Assembly: GCA_900661335.1 (NCBI GenBank)
Contig: CAACVY010000009.1
Span: forward strand, 1 to 53,043
Length of the DNA stretch: 53,043 nt
Source: an uncultured bacterium
GTDB lineage: Bacteria > Verrucomicrobiota > Kiritimatiellia > PWTM01
Reading direction: 5' to 3'
A program made the translations under genes and the position numbers. The notes beneath the pieces were generated by a model. That model had not been told where the DNA came from and searched no databases. It saw nothing but the letters and a program-made list of their open reading frames with translations. Below, piece after piece: positions 8,120 through 16,488 of this stretch. How positions within the stretch are numbered: the stretch's first letter is position 1; the number at the start of each line of letters is the position of its first letter.

Positions 8120-9505
8120 ATGCGAATCGTGTTCGAAGGCGGCAGCGATACCGTCACCGGCTCGCGCCACCGAATCGAGGTCAACGGAACCGCTGTCTGG
8201 CGCGATTGTGGTCTATTCCAAGGCCGACGACAAGAGGCCGCGGAACGCAATCGCACATTTACGTTTCCGCCGCAACACATCGCGGCGATTCTCTTGTCCC
8301 ACGCCCATATCGACCACTGCGGCAACCTGCCGTCGTTGGCTCGCAACGGATTCGATCGTCCAGTCCACGCCACCCATGCGACCTGCGACTTGTGCCAGAT
8401 CATGTTGCGAGACGCCGCTCACATCCAAGAGCAAGATGCGGCATACTTGAACCAGAAAACGAACCGCCGGAGTCTGCCGCCTGTCGAGCCGCTGTACACG
8501 CTCGCCGACGCAGAAACTGCGCTCGGCTGGTTGAAGGGCCACGCATATCACGAGCCATTCGAGGTCGCACCCGGACTGCGCGCCGCCGCCCTGGATGCGG
8601 GCCATGTGCTGGGAGCCGAGCTCACGCTGGTCGAAGCGGAAGAACATGGGCGGACCGTCCGCGTCGGATTTGCGTTGGATCTGGGGCGACGCAACCTCCC
8701 GTTGCTGAGGGACCCGGAACCGTTACCCCCGGACCTCGACCTCTTGGTCTTGGAAAGTACGTATGGCGACCGATTCCATGAGGACGTTCACACCGCGCGC
8801 GACCGATTGTTCCACATCATCCGAACCACGATCGACCGAGGAGGGAAGGTGTTGATTCCTTCCTTTGCACTGGAGCGGACGCAGGAGATTCTTTACCACC
8901 TGCACGTGCTCCAAACGGAAGGTCGCCTGGAACCCGTCTGCACCTATGTGGACAGCCCGATGGCCTCCGCGATCACCCGGGTCTTCGAACGCCACGTGGA
9001 GCTGTTGGACGACGAGACGCGCGCGCTGTTACGGTCGCAAGGAAGCATCTTCCCGCCCTGGGTACGGTTCACCTCCACCGTGGACGAGTCCAAGCAGATT
9101 ACGGCGTCTAACTCCCCCTGCATCGTGATCGCCGCCTCGGGCATGTGCGAGCATGGCCGCATCTTGCACCATCTCAAGCACGGCATCGAGCGCCCGGAAA
9201 ATTCGATCTTGATTGTTGGATTCCAGGCCGTCCACACTCTCGGCCGCCGACTCGTCGATGGCGAGCGGCGGGTCCGGGTGTTCGGAGACTGGTTTCAGGT
9301 CCGAGCGGAGGTGCACGTCCTGCAGGCCTTCAGCGCACACGCAGACCAAAAGGATTTGGTGGAGTACGCCCAGGCCGTTCGCCCCCGGCGGATCGCGCTG
9401 GTCCACGGGGAGTCACCGGCCCGCGCACGATTGGCGGCCCGGCTCGAAGAAGTGTCCGACGCAAAAGTATGGTTGCCGTCCCCGGGGGACACCATCGCGT
9501 TATAG
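8120..9505 (+). CDS. beta-CASP metallo-beta-lactamase-fold ribonuclease
   Basis: A 461-aa RNA-processing enzyme of the CPSF73/YsnA-like group. Motif II is SHAHIDHCG with His61, His63, Asp65 and His66; motif III is DAGHVLG, motif IV is ALDLGR, the beta-CASP insert covers ~200-385, and motifs FSAHADQ and VHGE close the active site. The family cleaves RNA as an endonuclease or 5' exonuclease with two zinc ions. The start at 8120 has GGAG 8 nt upstream; the open frame runs on upstream but without ribosome site. It is divergent from the DNA glycosylase (89 nt between starts). Bacterial members lack the KH domains of archaeal orthologues, and none is seen here. Confidence 0.9.
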   Translation: MRIVFEGGSDTVTGSRHRIEVNGTAVWRDCGLFQGRRQEAAERNRTFTFPPQHIAAILLSHAHIDHCGNLPSLARNGFDRPVHATHATCDLCQIMLRDAAHIQEQDAAYLNQKTNRRSLPPVEPLYTLADAETALGWLKGHAYHEPFEVAPGLRAAALDAGHVLGAELTLVEAEEHGRTVRVGFALDLGRRNLPLLRDPEPLPPDLDLLVLESTYGDRFHEDVHTARDRLFHIIRTTIDRGGKVLIPSFALERTQEILYHLHVLQTEGRLEPVCTYVDSPMASAITRVFERHVELLDDETRALLRSQGSIFPPWVRFTSTVDESKQITASNSPCIVIAASGMCEHGRILHHLKHGIERPENSILIVGFQAVHTLGRRLVDGERRVRVFGDWFQVRAEVHVLQAFSAHADQKDLVEYAQAVRPRRIALVHGESPARARLAARLEEVSDAKVWLPSPGDTIAL

Positions 9506-9632
9506 CCAACACCGTGGGCGCAGGCGTTACGAACGAGTGGTCACTGGCCTGAAGGATGAACCACCCACCAATGGGATCGAACTGCCCAGTAGGCACATTT
9601 GCGTCGGTTACCAGAAACGGTAAGCTGAACCT

Positions 9633-10223
9633 ATGAGCCAGCGCCGAGCACGGATCGAGCGAAAAACTCGTGAGACCCATATCACGGTCGAGCTGGATCT
9701 CGACGGTCAGGGGGTGACGGAGATCCAGTTGGACTTACCCTTCATGCGCCACATGTTGGAGCTGCTGGGGCGGCACGCGCTATTCACCTTGACTTTGCGC
9801 GCGACCGGCGACCTCGATGTGGACTATCACCACACCGTCGAGGACATCGGCTTGGTGCTTGGCGAGGCGTTGGACCGAGCGTTGGGGGATCGCGCGGGAA
9901 TCGTGCGGTACGGGCACGCCATCATCCCGATGGACGAGTCCCTCAGCCTGGTCGCAGTGGATTTGGGCGGCCGGCCCTACTTGGTCTATGACATCGCGAA
10001 CCGGCGGAAGAAAATTCTCGACTTCGATCTGGGCTTGATCGAGGAATTCTTCCGTGCCTTCGTCACACAAGGCCGAATGAATCTGCACATTGCACATCTA
10101 TACGGCACAGAGCCTCACCACGCCTACGAGTCCGTCTTTAAGGGCGTGGCGCGGGCACTCCGCATGGCGTGTGCGCGCGATCCGCGAGAAACCGGCATAC
10201 CCTCCAGCAAGGGTGTGATCTGA
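9633..10223 (+). CDS. hisB: imidazoleglycerol-phosphate dehydratase
   Basis: Dehydrates imidazole glycerol phosphate in histidine synthesis. 196 aa, the monofunctional size. Metal-binding DYHHTVED is at 64-71 and the second EPHHAYESVFKG motif lies near the C-terminus. One oddity: the highly conserved FLDHML motif reads FMRHML at 37-42, with Arg39 in place of Asp while the metal-site His40 is kept. The codons are unambiguous. Upstream a TTGCGT/TAAGCT pair is only a weak promoter candidate. It begins the hisB-hisH-hisA run; hisF, hisG, hisD and others are not in the window, so the pathway is split over several loci. Confidence 0.9.
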   Translation: MSQRRARIERKTRETHITVELDLDGQGVTEIQLDLPFMRHMLELLGRHALFTLTLRATGDLDVDYHHTVEDIGLVLGEALDRALGDRAGIVRYGHAIIPMDESLSLVAVDLGGRPYLVYDIANRRKKILDFDLGLIEEFFRAFVTQGRMNLHIAHLYGTEPHHAYESVFKGVARALRMACARDPRETGIPSSKGVI

Positions 10224-10241
10224 TTGGGCCGCTCGAACGAC

Positions 10242-10874
10242 ATGATCGGGATCATCGAGTATGGCATGGGAAATCTTGGCAGCGTGCAACAAGCCGCGCG
10301 CGCCTGGGGCTTGGAGTTCTGCGTCCTTTCGAGGCCCACTGCATTGGACTCGGTTTCAACGCTGATCTTGCCCGGTGTAGGCGCGTTCGGAGATGGGATG
10401 CGATATTTGCATGAACGTGGCTGGGCGGATGCGCTGCGTGACTGGATCGCCCGCGGCCGCCCGCTGTTCGGAATTTGCTTGGGACTGCAGCTGCTGTTCG
10501 AAACTAGCGAAGAGGCTCCCGGGGTGTCTGGACTCGGTGTGCTTCGCGGACATGTGCGTCGACTCCGTGTGCCCCCTCCATTCAAGGTTCCCCACATGGG
10601 TTGGAATCGAGTCTGGCAAGTCCGAGAGGACCCACTTTGGCAAGGCATTCCCGATGGCACGCACTTTTATTTCGTACACTCCTACCTCGTGGAGCCGACC
10701 GATCCAGACAGCGTGGTCGGCCGCACCACGTATGGGGAATCGTTTTGTAGCGCCGTCCATGCCGGTGCGGTGGTCGCAGTGCAGTTCCATCCAGAAAAAA
10801 GTCAGCGGTTTGGACTGCAGCTGTTCGCCAACGCGCTTCGCATGGTGGGAGAATCCCCCTCATGGACTCGTTGA
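10242..10874 (+). CDS. hisH: imidazole glycerol phosphate synthase, glutaminase subunit
   Basis: Supplies ammonia from glutamine to HisF. 210 aa with the class I glutamine amidotransferase triad: Cys79 in GICLGLQLLF, His183 and Glu185 in QFHPEKSQ. The ATG at 10242 is preferred over a TTG at 10224, which directly follows the hisB stop; the family starts with IGIIEYGMGNLGSV immediately after Met. The downstream hisA start lies 13 nt inside its 3' end, indicating coupling. The HisF partner is not in the window. Confidence 0.93.
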   Translation: MIGIIEYGMGNLGSVQQAARAWGLEFCVLSRPTALDSVSTLILPGVGAFGDGMRYLHERGWADALRDWIARGRPLFGICLGLQLLFETSEEAPGVSGLGVLRGHVRRLRVPPPFKVPHMGWNRVWQVREDPLWQGIPDGTHFYFVHSYLVEPTDPDSVVGRTTYGESFCSAVHAGAVVAVQFHPEKSQRFGLQLFANALRMVGESPSWTR

Positions 10875-11611
10875 CGATCGTTCCCGCGATCGATCTCCGC
10901 GGTGGCCGCTGCGTCCGCTTGTCGCAAGGCCGGCCAGATCTGGAAACACGCTACGCGGACGACCCGGTCGCGGTCGCGCAACACTGGGTCGAGCTCGGAG
11001 CACAGTATCTCCACGTGGTCGACCTCGACGGGGCGCTGGAAGGACGTCCGGTGCACGCCCAGGTCATTCGACGCATCGTCGAGGTCGCGGGCGTGCCCGT
11101 CGAAGTTGGCGGAGGGCTTCGAACGGACGAGGACATCCGGGCCATGCTCGACGCCGGTGTCTCCAGAGTGATTCTAGGCACTCGAGTCCTGGAGCAGCCC
11201 GACGAAACTCTGCGGCTCGTGCAGTGGCTGGGCGAGCGACTCGCCGTGGGCTTGGATGTTCGAAACGGCCGCGTTCGCGTGCGAGGCTGGCAAGCCGAGG
11301 CCAGTTGGAGCCTCGAAGATGCTGCGCGTCGCCTCGACGCGGATGGGGTGCAGGTGTTGATCGTTACGGACGTAACCCGCGATGGCATGCAAGCCGGAGT
11401 CAACACGGAGATAATTCAGGACGTCTGCAGGCGGGTGTCCGCATACGTCGTGGCCTCCGGCGGCGTTCGCAGTGCGCAGGATATCCGGGCGTTGACGGCG
11501 CTAAAACTGAACAATCTTTGGGGAGTCATCGTTGGACGCGCGTTGTACGAGGGGAGTGTCTCGCTGCCCGAACTACTGCACGCGGCCGCCGAGCCATCCC
11601 CTCAGGCGTGA
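10862..11611 (+). CDS. hisA: phosphoribosylformimino-ribotide isomerase
   Basis: Converts ProFAR to PRFAR by an Amadori rearrangement in histidine synthesis, a (beta-alpha)8 barrel of 249 aa. The catalytic Asp11 sits in PAIDL, and Asp132 in GLDVRNG is the second acid-base residue; TDVTRDG around Asp170 and VEVGGGLRT around 80-88 are phosphate-binding segments. It overlaps hisH by 13 nt and its own 3' end overlaps the convergent rnc gene by 10 nt, so transcription from both sides collides without an intergenic terminator. Confidence 0.94.
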   Translation: MDSLTIVPAIDLRGGRCVRLSQGRPDLETRYADDPVAVAQHWVELGAQYLHVVDLDGALEGRPVHAQVIRRIVEVAGVPVEVGGGLRTDEDIRAMLDAGVSRVILGTRVLEQPDETLRLVQWLGERLAVGLDVRNGRVRVRGWQAEASWSLEDAARRLDADGVQVLIVTDVTRDGMQAGVNTEIIQDVCRRVSAYVVASGGVRSAQDIRALTALKLNNLWGVIVGRALYEGSVSLPELLHAAAEPSPQA

Positions 11612-12309
11612 GACGCGGAGCGGATTTTTCGGAGCAATTCCAAGGCCGCGGCTTGTTCCGCAGTCTTCTTACTTCGCCCCGTCCCGATCGCCGTGCCCGT
11701 GGAGTTCACACAGACCTCCACGACGAACTCCCGTTCGTGCATTGGGCCGCGCTCGGCGATCACCCGATAGACCGGCAAGTCCAAGTGGTTCCGCTGGCAC
11801 CATTCGAGCAGCGCTCCCTTGGGATTTTCGTATTCGGCCGTGGTGGCCATCTGCCGAAGAATCGGCAATAGCGTGCGTTCGAAGATTTGCTCGACCGCCT
11901 TCATGCCGCCGTCGAGATAGACCGCCCCAAGGATCGCTTCGACAGCGTCCTCCAAGATTTTTTGCCGCGACTGTCCATCACACTTCAACTCACCGCGACC
12001 GAGCTTGATGTGGCGTCCTAAATCGAGTTGCCGACCTGCCTCTGCTAACGCACTGGGGCGGGTGAGCGCGGCGCGACGTTGGGTCAGCTCGCCTTCGGTC
12101 AGCTCGGGATAGCGACGGTGGAGCCACACCGCAACGGCGAGAGCCAGTGCCGCATCGCCCAGGAATTCCAGCCGCTGGTTGTCTTGGCCGATTTCTGGAT
12201 GCTCGTGCCGGTAGGATGGGTGGATCAGTGCGGTCTCCAACAGCGCGGTGTGACGGAACCGGTAGCCTAACCGCCGCTCGATCTCTCGATAGGGCCGCCA
12301 CCACAACAT
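11602..12309 (-). CDS. rnc: ribonuclease III
   Basis: Cleaves double-stranded RNA, maturing rRNA and regulating mRNAs. 235 aa: the N-terminal endonuclease domain carries the signature NQRLEFLGDAAL at 44-55 with Glu48 and Asp52, and a second acidic pair in EDAVEAILGA near 120-124; a dsRNA-binding domain covers ~160-232 and ends with the typical KKTAEQAAALELL. Single gene here, with no era or acpP neighbour. It converges on hisA with a 10-nt overlap. Confidence 0.95.
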   Translation of the reverse strand: MLWWRPYREIERRLGYRFRHTALLETALIHPSYRHEHPEIGQDNQRLEFLGDAALALAVAVWLHRRYPELTEGELTQRRAALTRPSALAEAGRQLDLGRHIKLGRGELKCDGQSRQKILEDAVEAILGAVYLDGGMKAVEQIFERTLLPILRQMATTAEYENPKGALLEWCQRNHLDLPVYRVIAERGPMHEREFVVEVCVNSTGTAIGTGRSKKTAEQAAALELLRKIRSASHA

Positions 12310-12948
12310 AGTACAAGAATGGGCACAGACCGCAGCGTTCGCAAGTCGTTTGTTACCGCCAGGATCACCAGAAACTCATAGTTTCGGCGAGTTCCAGCCG
12401 CCTGGATATTGCGAAAGCCTGGACGCTGCTTGTGGGGAAAGTCATTCTTCCAAAGTACCAGCACTCCACTAAAGCACGGAGGATGGGACCTACCTCGTTT
12501 TCAAGGTGGCCCGTCACCTCAATGAACCGCGCACTGCACCGAAGGTCCGAGCACGACTTGAAGGCCCCGGCACAACCAGACCAGCCGGCGTGGTTCACGA
12601 CTGTCGCCGATTCATTCGGGCATAGACCCTCCATAAGTTGGCGCCCACCCAAATCGCGCGGTCGTTCCCTCCGGAAGAGCCATTGCGTTTTCATCTGCGG
12701 GTCCTCCCAATGCCGGTCGCCTTGGCATCCATACCGCCAAGACCCGTGATGGCCCCAACACGAGAAACCGCAGGACCAAGCTTCTGACCGCGGGGATGTT
12801 TCTTGACTTTCCCGACGCGCTCCGTGTCCTACTGACCGTCGCATACGTGGGCACGCGCAAGAATGCGGTGGAGAGTGTAATTGTTGCATGAGTTGACATT
12901 CTACCAGACGGCAGCAAAAATCATGTTGGGACCGAAAGGAGACCGACC
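12310..12948. other. long intergenic region before the sugar cassette
   Basis: About 640 nt between the starts of the divergent genes rnc and the ROK kinase. Open frames here have no initiation signal or family match, and codon usage does not look like the flanking genes. No tRNA or repeat was seen. The end nearest the kinase holds a promoter (separate entry) and the Shine-Dalgarno AAAGGAGACC. Confidence 0.5.
12893..12921 (+). promoter_or_regulatory. sigma-70 type promoter of the sugar cassette
   Basis: Consensus -35 TTGACA at 12893-12898, a 17-nt spacer, and -10 AAAAAT (4 of 6) at 12916-12921. The kinase ATG follows 27 nt after the -10, with AAAGGAGACC in between, so the leader would be very short. 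This is the best promoter match in the window for a plus-strand operon. Confidence 0.6.
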
Positions 12949-14367
12949 ATGAAGATATTGGAAAAGCTTTCGAACCAAGCGAAACCACGTTGCGTACCCC
13001 CGCTGGACCCCGAATTTGTTCCGGCAGTTCTTTGGCACCGCGCATTCCAGTCCTGGGCGCATCAACTGGCGGGTCCCTGTGTGGAGTTTGCCCTGGTTCG
13101 TCCGGACAGCACATGTTTTCGGCACTCGATGCGGATTCTGCCTTTGCGAGAAGAGTATCGCGCCGCGAATCTACGAGCATTGGAGCGAACGCTGAAGTTT
13201 CTCCTTTGGATGAAAGGGGCGTCTCGAATTTTCATGGCCGGCGCGGGCGATCTGGTCGCCGAGCTGGCTCGGGTGTACTCGCCCAATGGCGCACGAGCGT
13301 TCGACAACGACCTCATTGGACGCCGGGTCTTCTTGGAGGATCTTTTCTTCGGCTCCTGCACGCCCTCAGAACTTCCGCCACCGAATGAACCCGTGATGAC
13401 GCTCGGGCGGCATTTCGACGGCTGTCGTATTGGGTTTGACTTAGGTGGAAGTGACCGGAAGTGTGCGGCCGTGGTTGACGGAGAAGTCGTGCATTCGGAA
13501 GAAGTGCCATGGGATCCGTACTTCCAAAGCGACCCCACCTACCACATCGAGGGCATCCGCGACTCGCTACGCCGGGCGGCGGCCCATTTGCCACGTGTGG
13601 ACGCCATCGGCGGCAGCGCGGCAGGGATCTATATCGGCAACGAACCCCGTGTCGCCTCCCTATTTCGCGGTGTGTCTCCCGAGGACTTCGCCAAAGAAAT
13701 CCGCCCGATGTTCCATCGCCTTCAAGCCGAATGGGGCGGGGTTCCCTTTGTGGTCGCAAACGACGGCGAAGTGACTGCGTTAGCAGGGTCGATTGCCTTA
13801 CGGGAAAACGCTGTCCTGGGCATTTCCATGGGCACGAGCGTGGCGGCCGGTTGGTGCGACGCCGACGGCCACATCACGACCTGGCTCAATGAGCTGGCCT
13901 TCGTGCCGATCGACTACCGGGAAGGTGCGCCTGCAGACGAATGGTCGGGAGACCTCGGATGCAGCGTCCAATACCTCAGTCAGCAGGGTGTGGCCCGGTT
14001 GGCAGCTCGAGCCGGAATCGATTTCGAGCCGTCCGTTCCCGCGGCGGAACGCCTGGCGAGGGTCCAACAGCTGTTGAAGAGCGATGACCCGAGAGCGAAG
14101 CGAGTGTTCGAGACCGTTGGATGTTGTTTCGGGTATGCGCTGGCACGGTTTGCTGATTTTTATCCGGTTCGGAACGTGCTCGTGCTCGGCCGTGTGACCA
14201 GCGGCGAGGGAGGCACCCTCATCCTGGCGGAAGCGCAACGGGTGCTTCGCACCGAATTTCCGGAACTGGCCGAACGACTCAAACTGGTAGTTCCAGACGA
14301 AACAACTCGACGGCACGGGCAAGCAATCGCGGCCGCCAGCTTGCCCGAACTTCCGCGAAAAACCTGA
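12949..14367 (+). CDS. ROK-family sugar kinase-like protein
   Basis: An ASKHA-fold carbohydrate kinase or regulator, 472 aa. The N-terminal ~155 residues are a family-specific extension; the ATPase core starts at ~164 with phosphate-1 motif IGFDLGGSDRK, followed by DAIGGSAAGIY, the VANDGEVTALAG segment and the phosphate-2 GISMGTSVAAG. The pattern matches a bacterial 'ROK family protein' group with this same N-terminal part; the sugar is unknown. Classic ROK zinc-binding cysteines (CxCGxxGC) are absent. Shine-Dalgarno AAAGGAGACC precedes. First gene of the cassette with nucleotidyltransferase, NahK-like kinase and symporter. Confidence 0.75.
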   Translation: MKILEKLSNQAKPRCVPPLDPEFVPAVLWHRAFQSWAHQLAGPCVEFALVRPDSTCFRHSMRILPLREEYRAANLRALERTLKFLLWMKGASRIFMAGAGDLVAELARVYSPNGARAFDNDLIGRRVFLEDLFFGSCTPSELPPPNEPVMTLGRHFDGCRIGFDLGGSDRKCAAVVDGEVVHSEEVPWDPYFQSDPTYHIEGIRDSLRRAAAHLPRVDAIGGSAAGIYIGNEPRVASLFRGVSPEDFAKEIRPMFHRLQAEWGGVPFVVANDGEVTALAGSIALRENAVLGISMGTSVAAGWCDADGHITTWLNELAFVPIDYREGAPADEWSGDLGCSVQYLSQQGVARLAARAGIDFEPSVPAAERLARVQQLLKSDDPRAKRVFETVGCCFGYALARFADFYPVRNVLVLGRVTSGEGGTLILAEAQRVLRTEFPELAERLKLVVPDETTRRHGQAIAAASLPELPRKT

Positions 14368-14431
14368 CGTGCAAAGCGGCTTTTCTTCAAAAAAACTTTC
14401 GCCTACCCTGTCAGGCCGGAGATTTTAGTCC

Positions 14432-15349
14432 ATGAGTCGGGAACTTGTGTTGACGGTCTTAGCGGCAGGGATCGGCAGCCGGTACGGTGGCCTCAAGCAA
14501 CTGGATCCGGTCGGCCCCTCCGGGGAAGTTATCCTGGACTACTCAGTGTACGATGCCATGCGTGCGGGATTCACGCGCGTGGTCTTTGTTATCCGTCACG
14601 AATTCGAGACCGCGTTTCGTGACGGGATCCTCTCCCGATATCCGGATCGCGTGCCGGTGACCCTCGCATATCAAGCGCTGGACATGCTGCCGGCAGGGTT
14701 CGCGCTGCCCAAAGACCGCCGCAAGCCGTGGGGCACGTCGCATGCAGTCCTGTGCGCTCGAGACGCCATTGGGGATGCCCCGTTCGCGGTGATCAATGCC
14801 GACGATTTTTACGGCGCGGGTGCGTACCAGTTGCTGAAAGAGTTTTTGCTGGATCCTTCCAACGATGGGCGGACCTATGCCCTCGTGGGCTACCGGCTGC
14901 GGAATACGCTGTCTGAACATGGCGCGGTCGCACGGGGCGTATGCCGTGTGGATGCCGCCGGAAATTTGATCGAATCGGAGGAACTCACCGCGATCGAACT
15001 CCTCCCGGACGGCCGAATCCAGAATCGCAACCCGGATGGAACCGTCCGAGTGCTATCCGGCGACGAACCAGTCTCGATGAATTTCTGGGGGTTTTTCCCT
15101 TCGATCTTCGAGCCCCTCGAAGCGGAGTTCACTCGGTTTTTGCACAAGCACGGCCACGACCCCAAGGCTGAGTACTACCTGCCGCCGGCGATCACAGCGA
15201 TCATCCGCTCGGGCCGGGCACGGTGCCGAGTGCTGCCGACTTCAGAGCAATGGTTCGGCGTCACCTACCGCGAGGACAAACCACGGGTCGTCGAAAGTAT
15301 TCGTAAACTCGTCGCCGCCGGCGTGTATCCAGAGCGATTGTGGCCGTGA
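14432..15349 (+). CDS. sugar nucleotidyltransferase-like protein
   Basis: Expected to join a nucleotide to a sugar-1-phosphate (GT-A, NTP_transferase fold). 305 aa; the nucleotide-binding signature LAAGIGSRYGGLKQ is at ~9-22, the substrate motif WGTSHA lies near ~101, and the metal-binding aspartates are in VINADDFYG near 120-128. No acyltransferase domain follows, so it is not GlmU type. Located between two kinases, which implies that a kinase in the same cassette makes its sugar-1-phosphate substrate. It ends in TGA overlapping a GTG start of the next gene. Confidence 0.82.
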   Translation: MSRELVLTVLAAGIGSRYGGLKQLDPVGPSGEVILDYSVYDAMRAGFTRVVFVIRHEFETAFRDGILSRYPDRVPVTLAYQALDMLPAGFALPKDRRKPWGTSHAVLCARDAIGDAPFAVINADDFYGAGAYQLLKEFLLDPSNDGRTYALVGYRLRNTLSEHGAVARGVCRVDAAGNLIESEELTAIELLPDGRIQNRNPDGTVRVLSGDEPVSMNFWGFFPSIFEPLEAEFTRFLHKHGHDPKAEYYLPPAITAIIRSGRARCRVLPTSEQWFGVTYREDKPRVVESIRKLVAAGVYPERLWP

Positions 15350-16488
15350 GTCGGCGTCGGCCAGTCGAAACGGATCGCCTCCGAAAGATCGCCGAACAAT
15401 TCCACCTCTACGGGGACCTAGTTGAAATCGTCCCATACGGCCGCGGCCACATCAACGACACGTACCTCATGACCATCAACCAGGCCGGACGGCCAGTCCG
15501 GTACATCCTGCAACGACTTAACACCGACGTATTCCGATCTCCCGCCGCCGTCATGGACAACATCGCTCGCGTGACGGCCCATATTGCGCGCAAATTAGCG
15601 AACGAAGGATGCCCGGATCCAAGCCGCCGGACACTCACGATGGTTCCCTGCCGCGATGGACGACGATGGTTGGATGACCCCGACGGAGCCTTCCGGTGCT
15701 ATTTATTCATCGAAGGTGCTCGTACGTTCGACCAAGTGGAAACCGTCCAACAAGCCGAAGCGGCCGCGCGTGCTGTCGGACGTTTCCAGCAGCAATTGGT
15801 AGACTTCCCACTGGACCAGTTGGTGGAAACCATTCCAAACTTCCACCACACCCGCCGCCGGTTCGAAGCATTTCGTCGCGCATGGGCTGCGGATCCGATG
15901 GGCCGGGCGGAGCAGTGCCGTCCGGAAATCGAATTTGCATTGGCCCGCGAATCCATTGTGGACGTGTTGCTGCAGGGTGAGGCGTCGGGCGAACTGCCCC
16001 GGAGGGTGACGCACAACGACACCAAACTCAACAATGTGATGCTCGACGACGCGACGGGGGAGGGCGTGTGTGTGATTGATCTGGACACCGTCATGCCAGG
16101 GTTGGTCCTGTACGATTTCGGAGACTTGTGCCGCACTGCTACGCGGCCCACCCTGGAAGACGAAGTTCAACTCGAGCGCGTCCAGATGCGCCGCGAGATG
16201 TTCGAGGCGATCGTGCGCGGCTACTGGTCCACCGCAGGCACGTTTCTTACCCGAGCCGAGATCACATGGCTGGCCTTCTCCGCACGACTTATCACGTTCG
16301 AAATCGGTCTTCGGTTTCTCACGGACTACCTGGAAGGCGACGTGTATTTCAAGACCCATCGGCCGGGGCACAACCTCGATCGGTGCCGCGTACAGTTTCG
16401 TATGGTGGAATCGTTCGAGCGAAACGCGGCGTGGATGGAAGATCTCGTGGCGCGCACCGCCGCCACGTCTCCCGGAGATCCGTCGTGA
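15346..16488 (+). CDS. NahK-like anomeric sugar kinase (phosphotransferase family)
   Basis: Aminoglycoside-phosphotransferase fold kinase, 380 aa from the GTG at 15346 (GTG 15340 is an alternative, six nucleotides upstream). Resembles N-acetylhexosamine 1-kinases: N-terminal YGRGHINDTYL, catalytic HNDTKLNNVMLDD (HxDxxxxN) around residues ~222-234, and the metal-binding VIDLDTVMPG followed by YDFGDLCRT. Such kinases phosphorylate C1 of GlcNAc or GalNAc and feed a nucleotidyltransferase, exactly the gene upstream. The substrate is therefore proposed, not shown. Coupled to both neighbours through GTGA overlaps. Confidence 0.8.
   Translation: MSRRRPVETDRLRKIAEQFHLYGDLVEIVPYGRGHINDTYLMTINQAGRPVRYILQRLNTDVFRSPAAVMDNIARVTAHIARKLANEGCPDPSRRTLTMVPCRDGRRWLDDPDGAFRCYLFIEGARTFDQVETVQQAEAAARAVGRFQQQLVDFPLDQLVETIPNFHHTRRRFEAFRRAWAADPMGRAEQCRPEIEFALARESIVDVLLQGEASGELPRRVTHNDTKLNNVMLDDATGEGVCVIDLDTVMPGLVLYDFGDLCRTATRPTLEDEVQLERVQMRREMFEAIVRGYWSTAGTFLTRAEITWLAFSARLITFEIGLRFLTDYLEGDVYFKTHRPGHNLDRCRVQFRMVESFERNAAWMEDLVARTAATSPGDPS

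Noticed and set aside
10393-11871. 492-aa plus-strand frame over hisH and hisA
   Set aside because: Runs out of frame through two clear enzymes and is Arg-rich without motifs.
12365-13180. 271-aa minus-strand frame upstream of the ROK kinase
   Set aside because: Overlaps the promoter and start of the kinase, is Cys/Arg/Ser-rich and matches no family.
16128-16484. N-terminal extension of the symporter frame
   Set aside because: Lies within the NahK-like kinase in another frame; the GTG at 16485 has a ribosome site and overlaps the stop as at neighbouring junctions.
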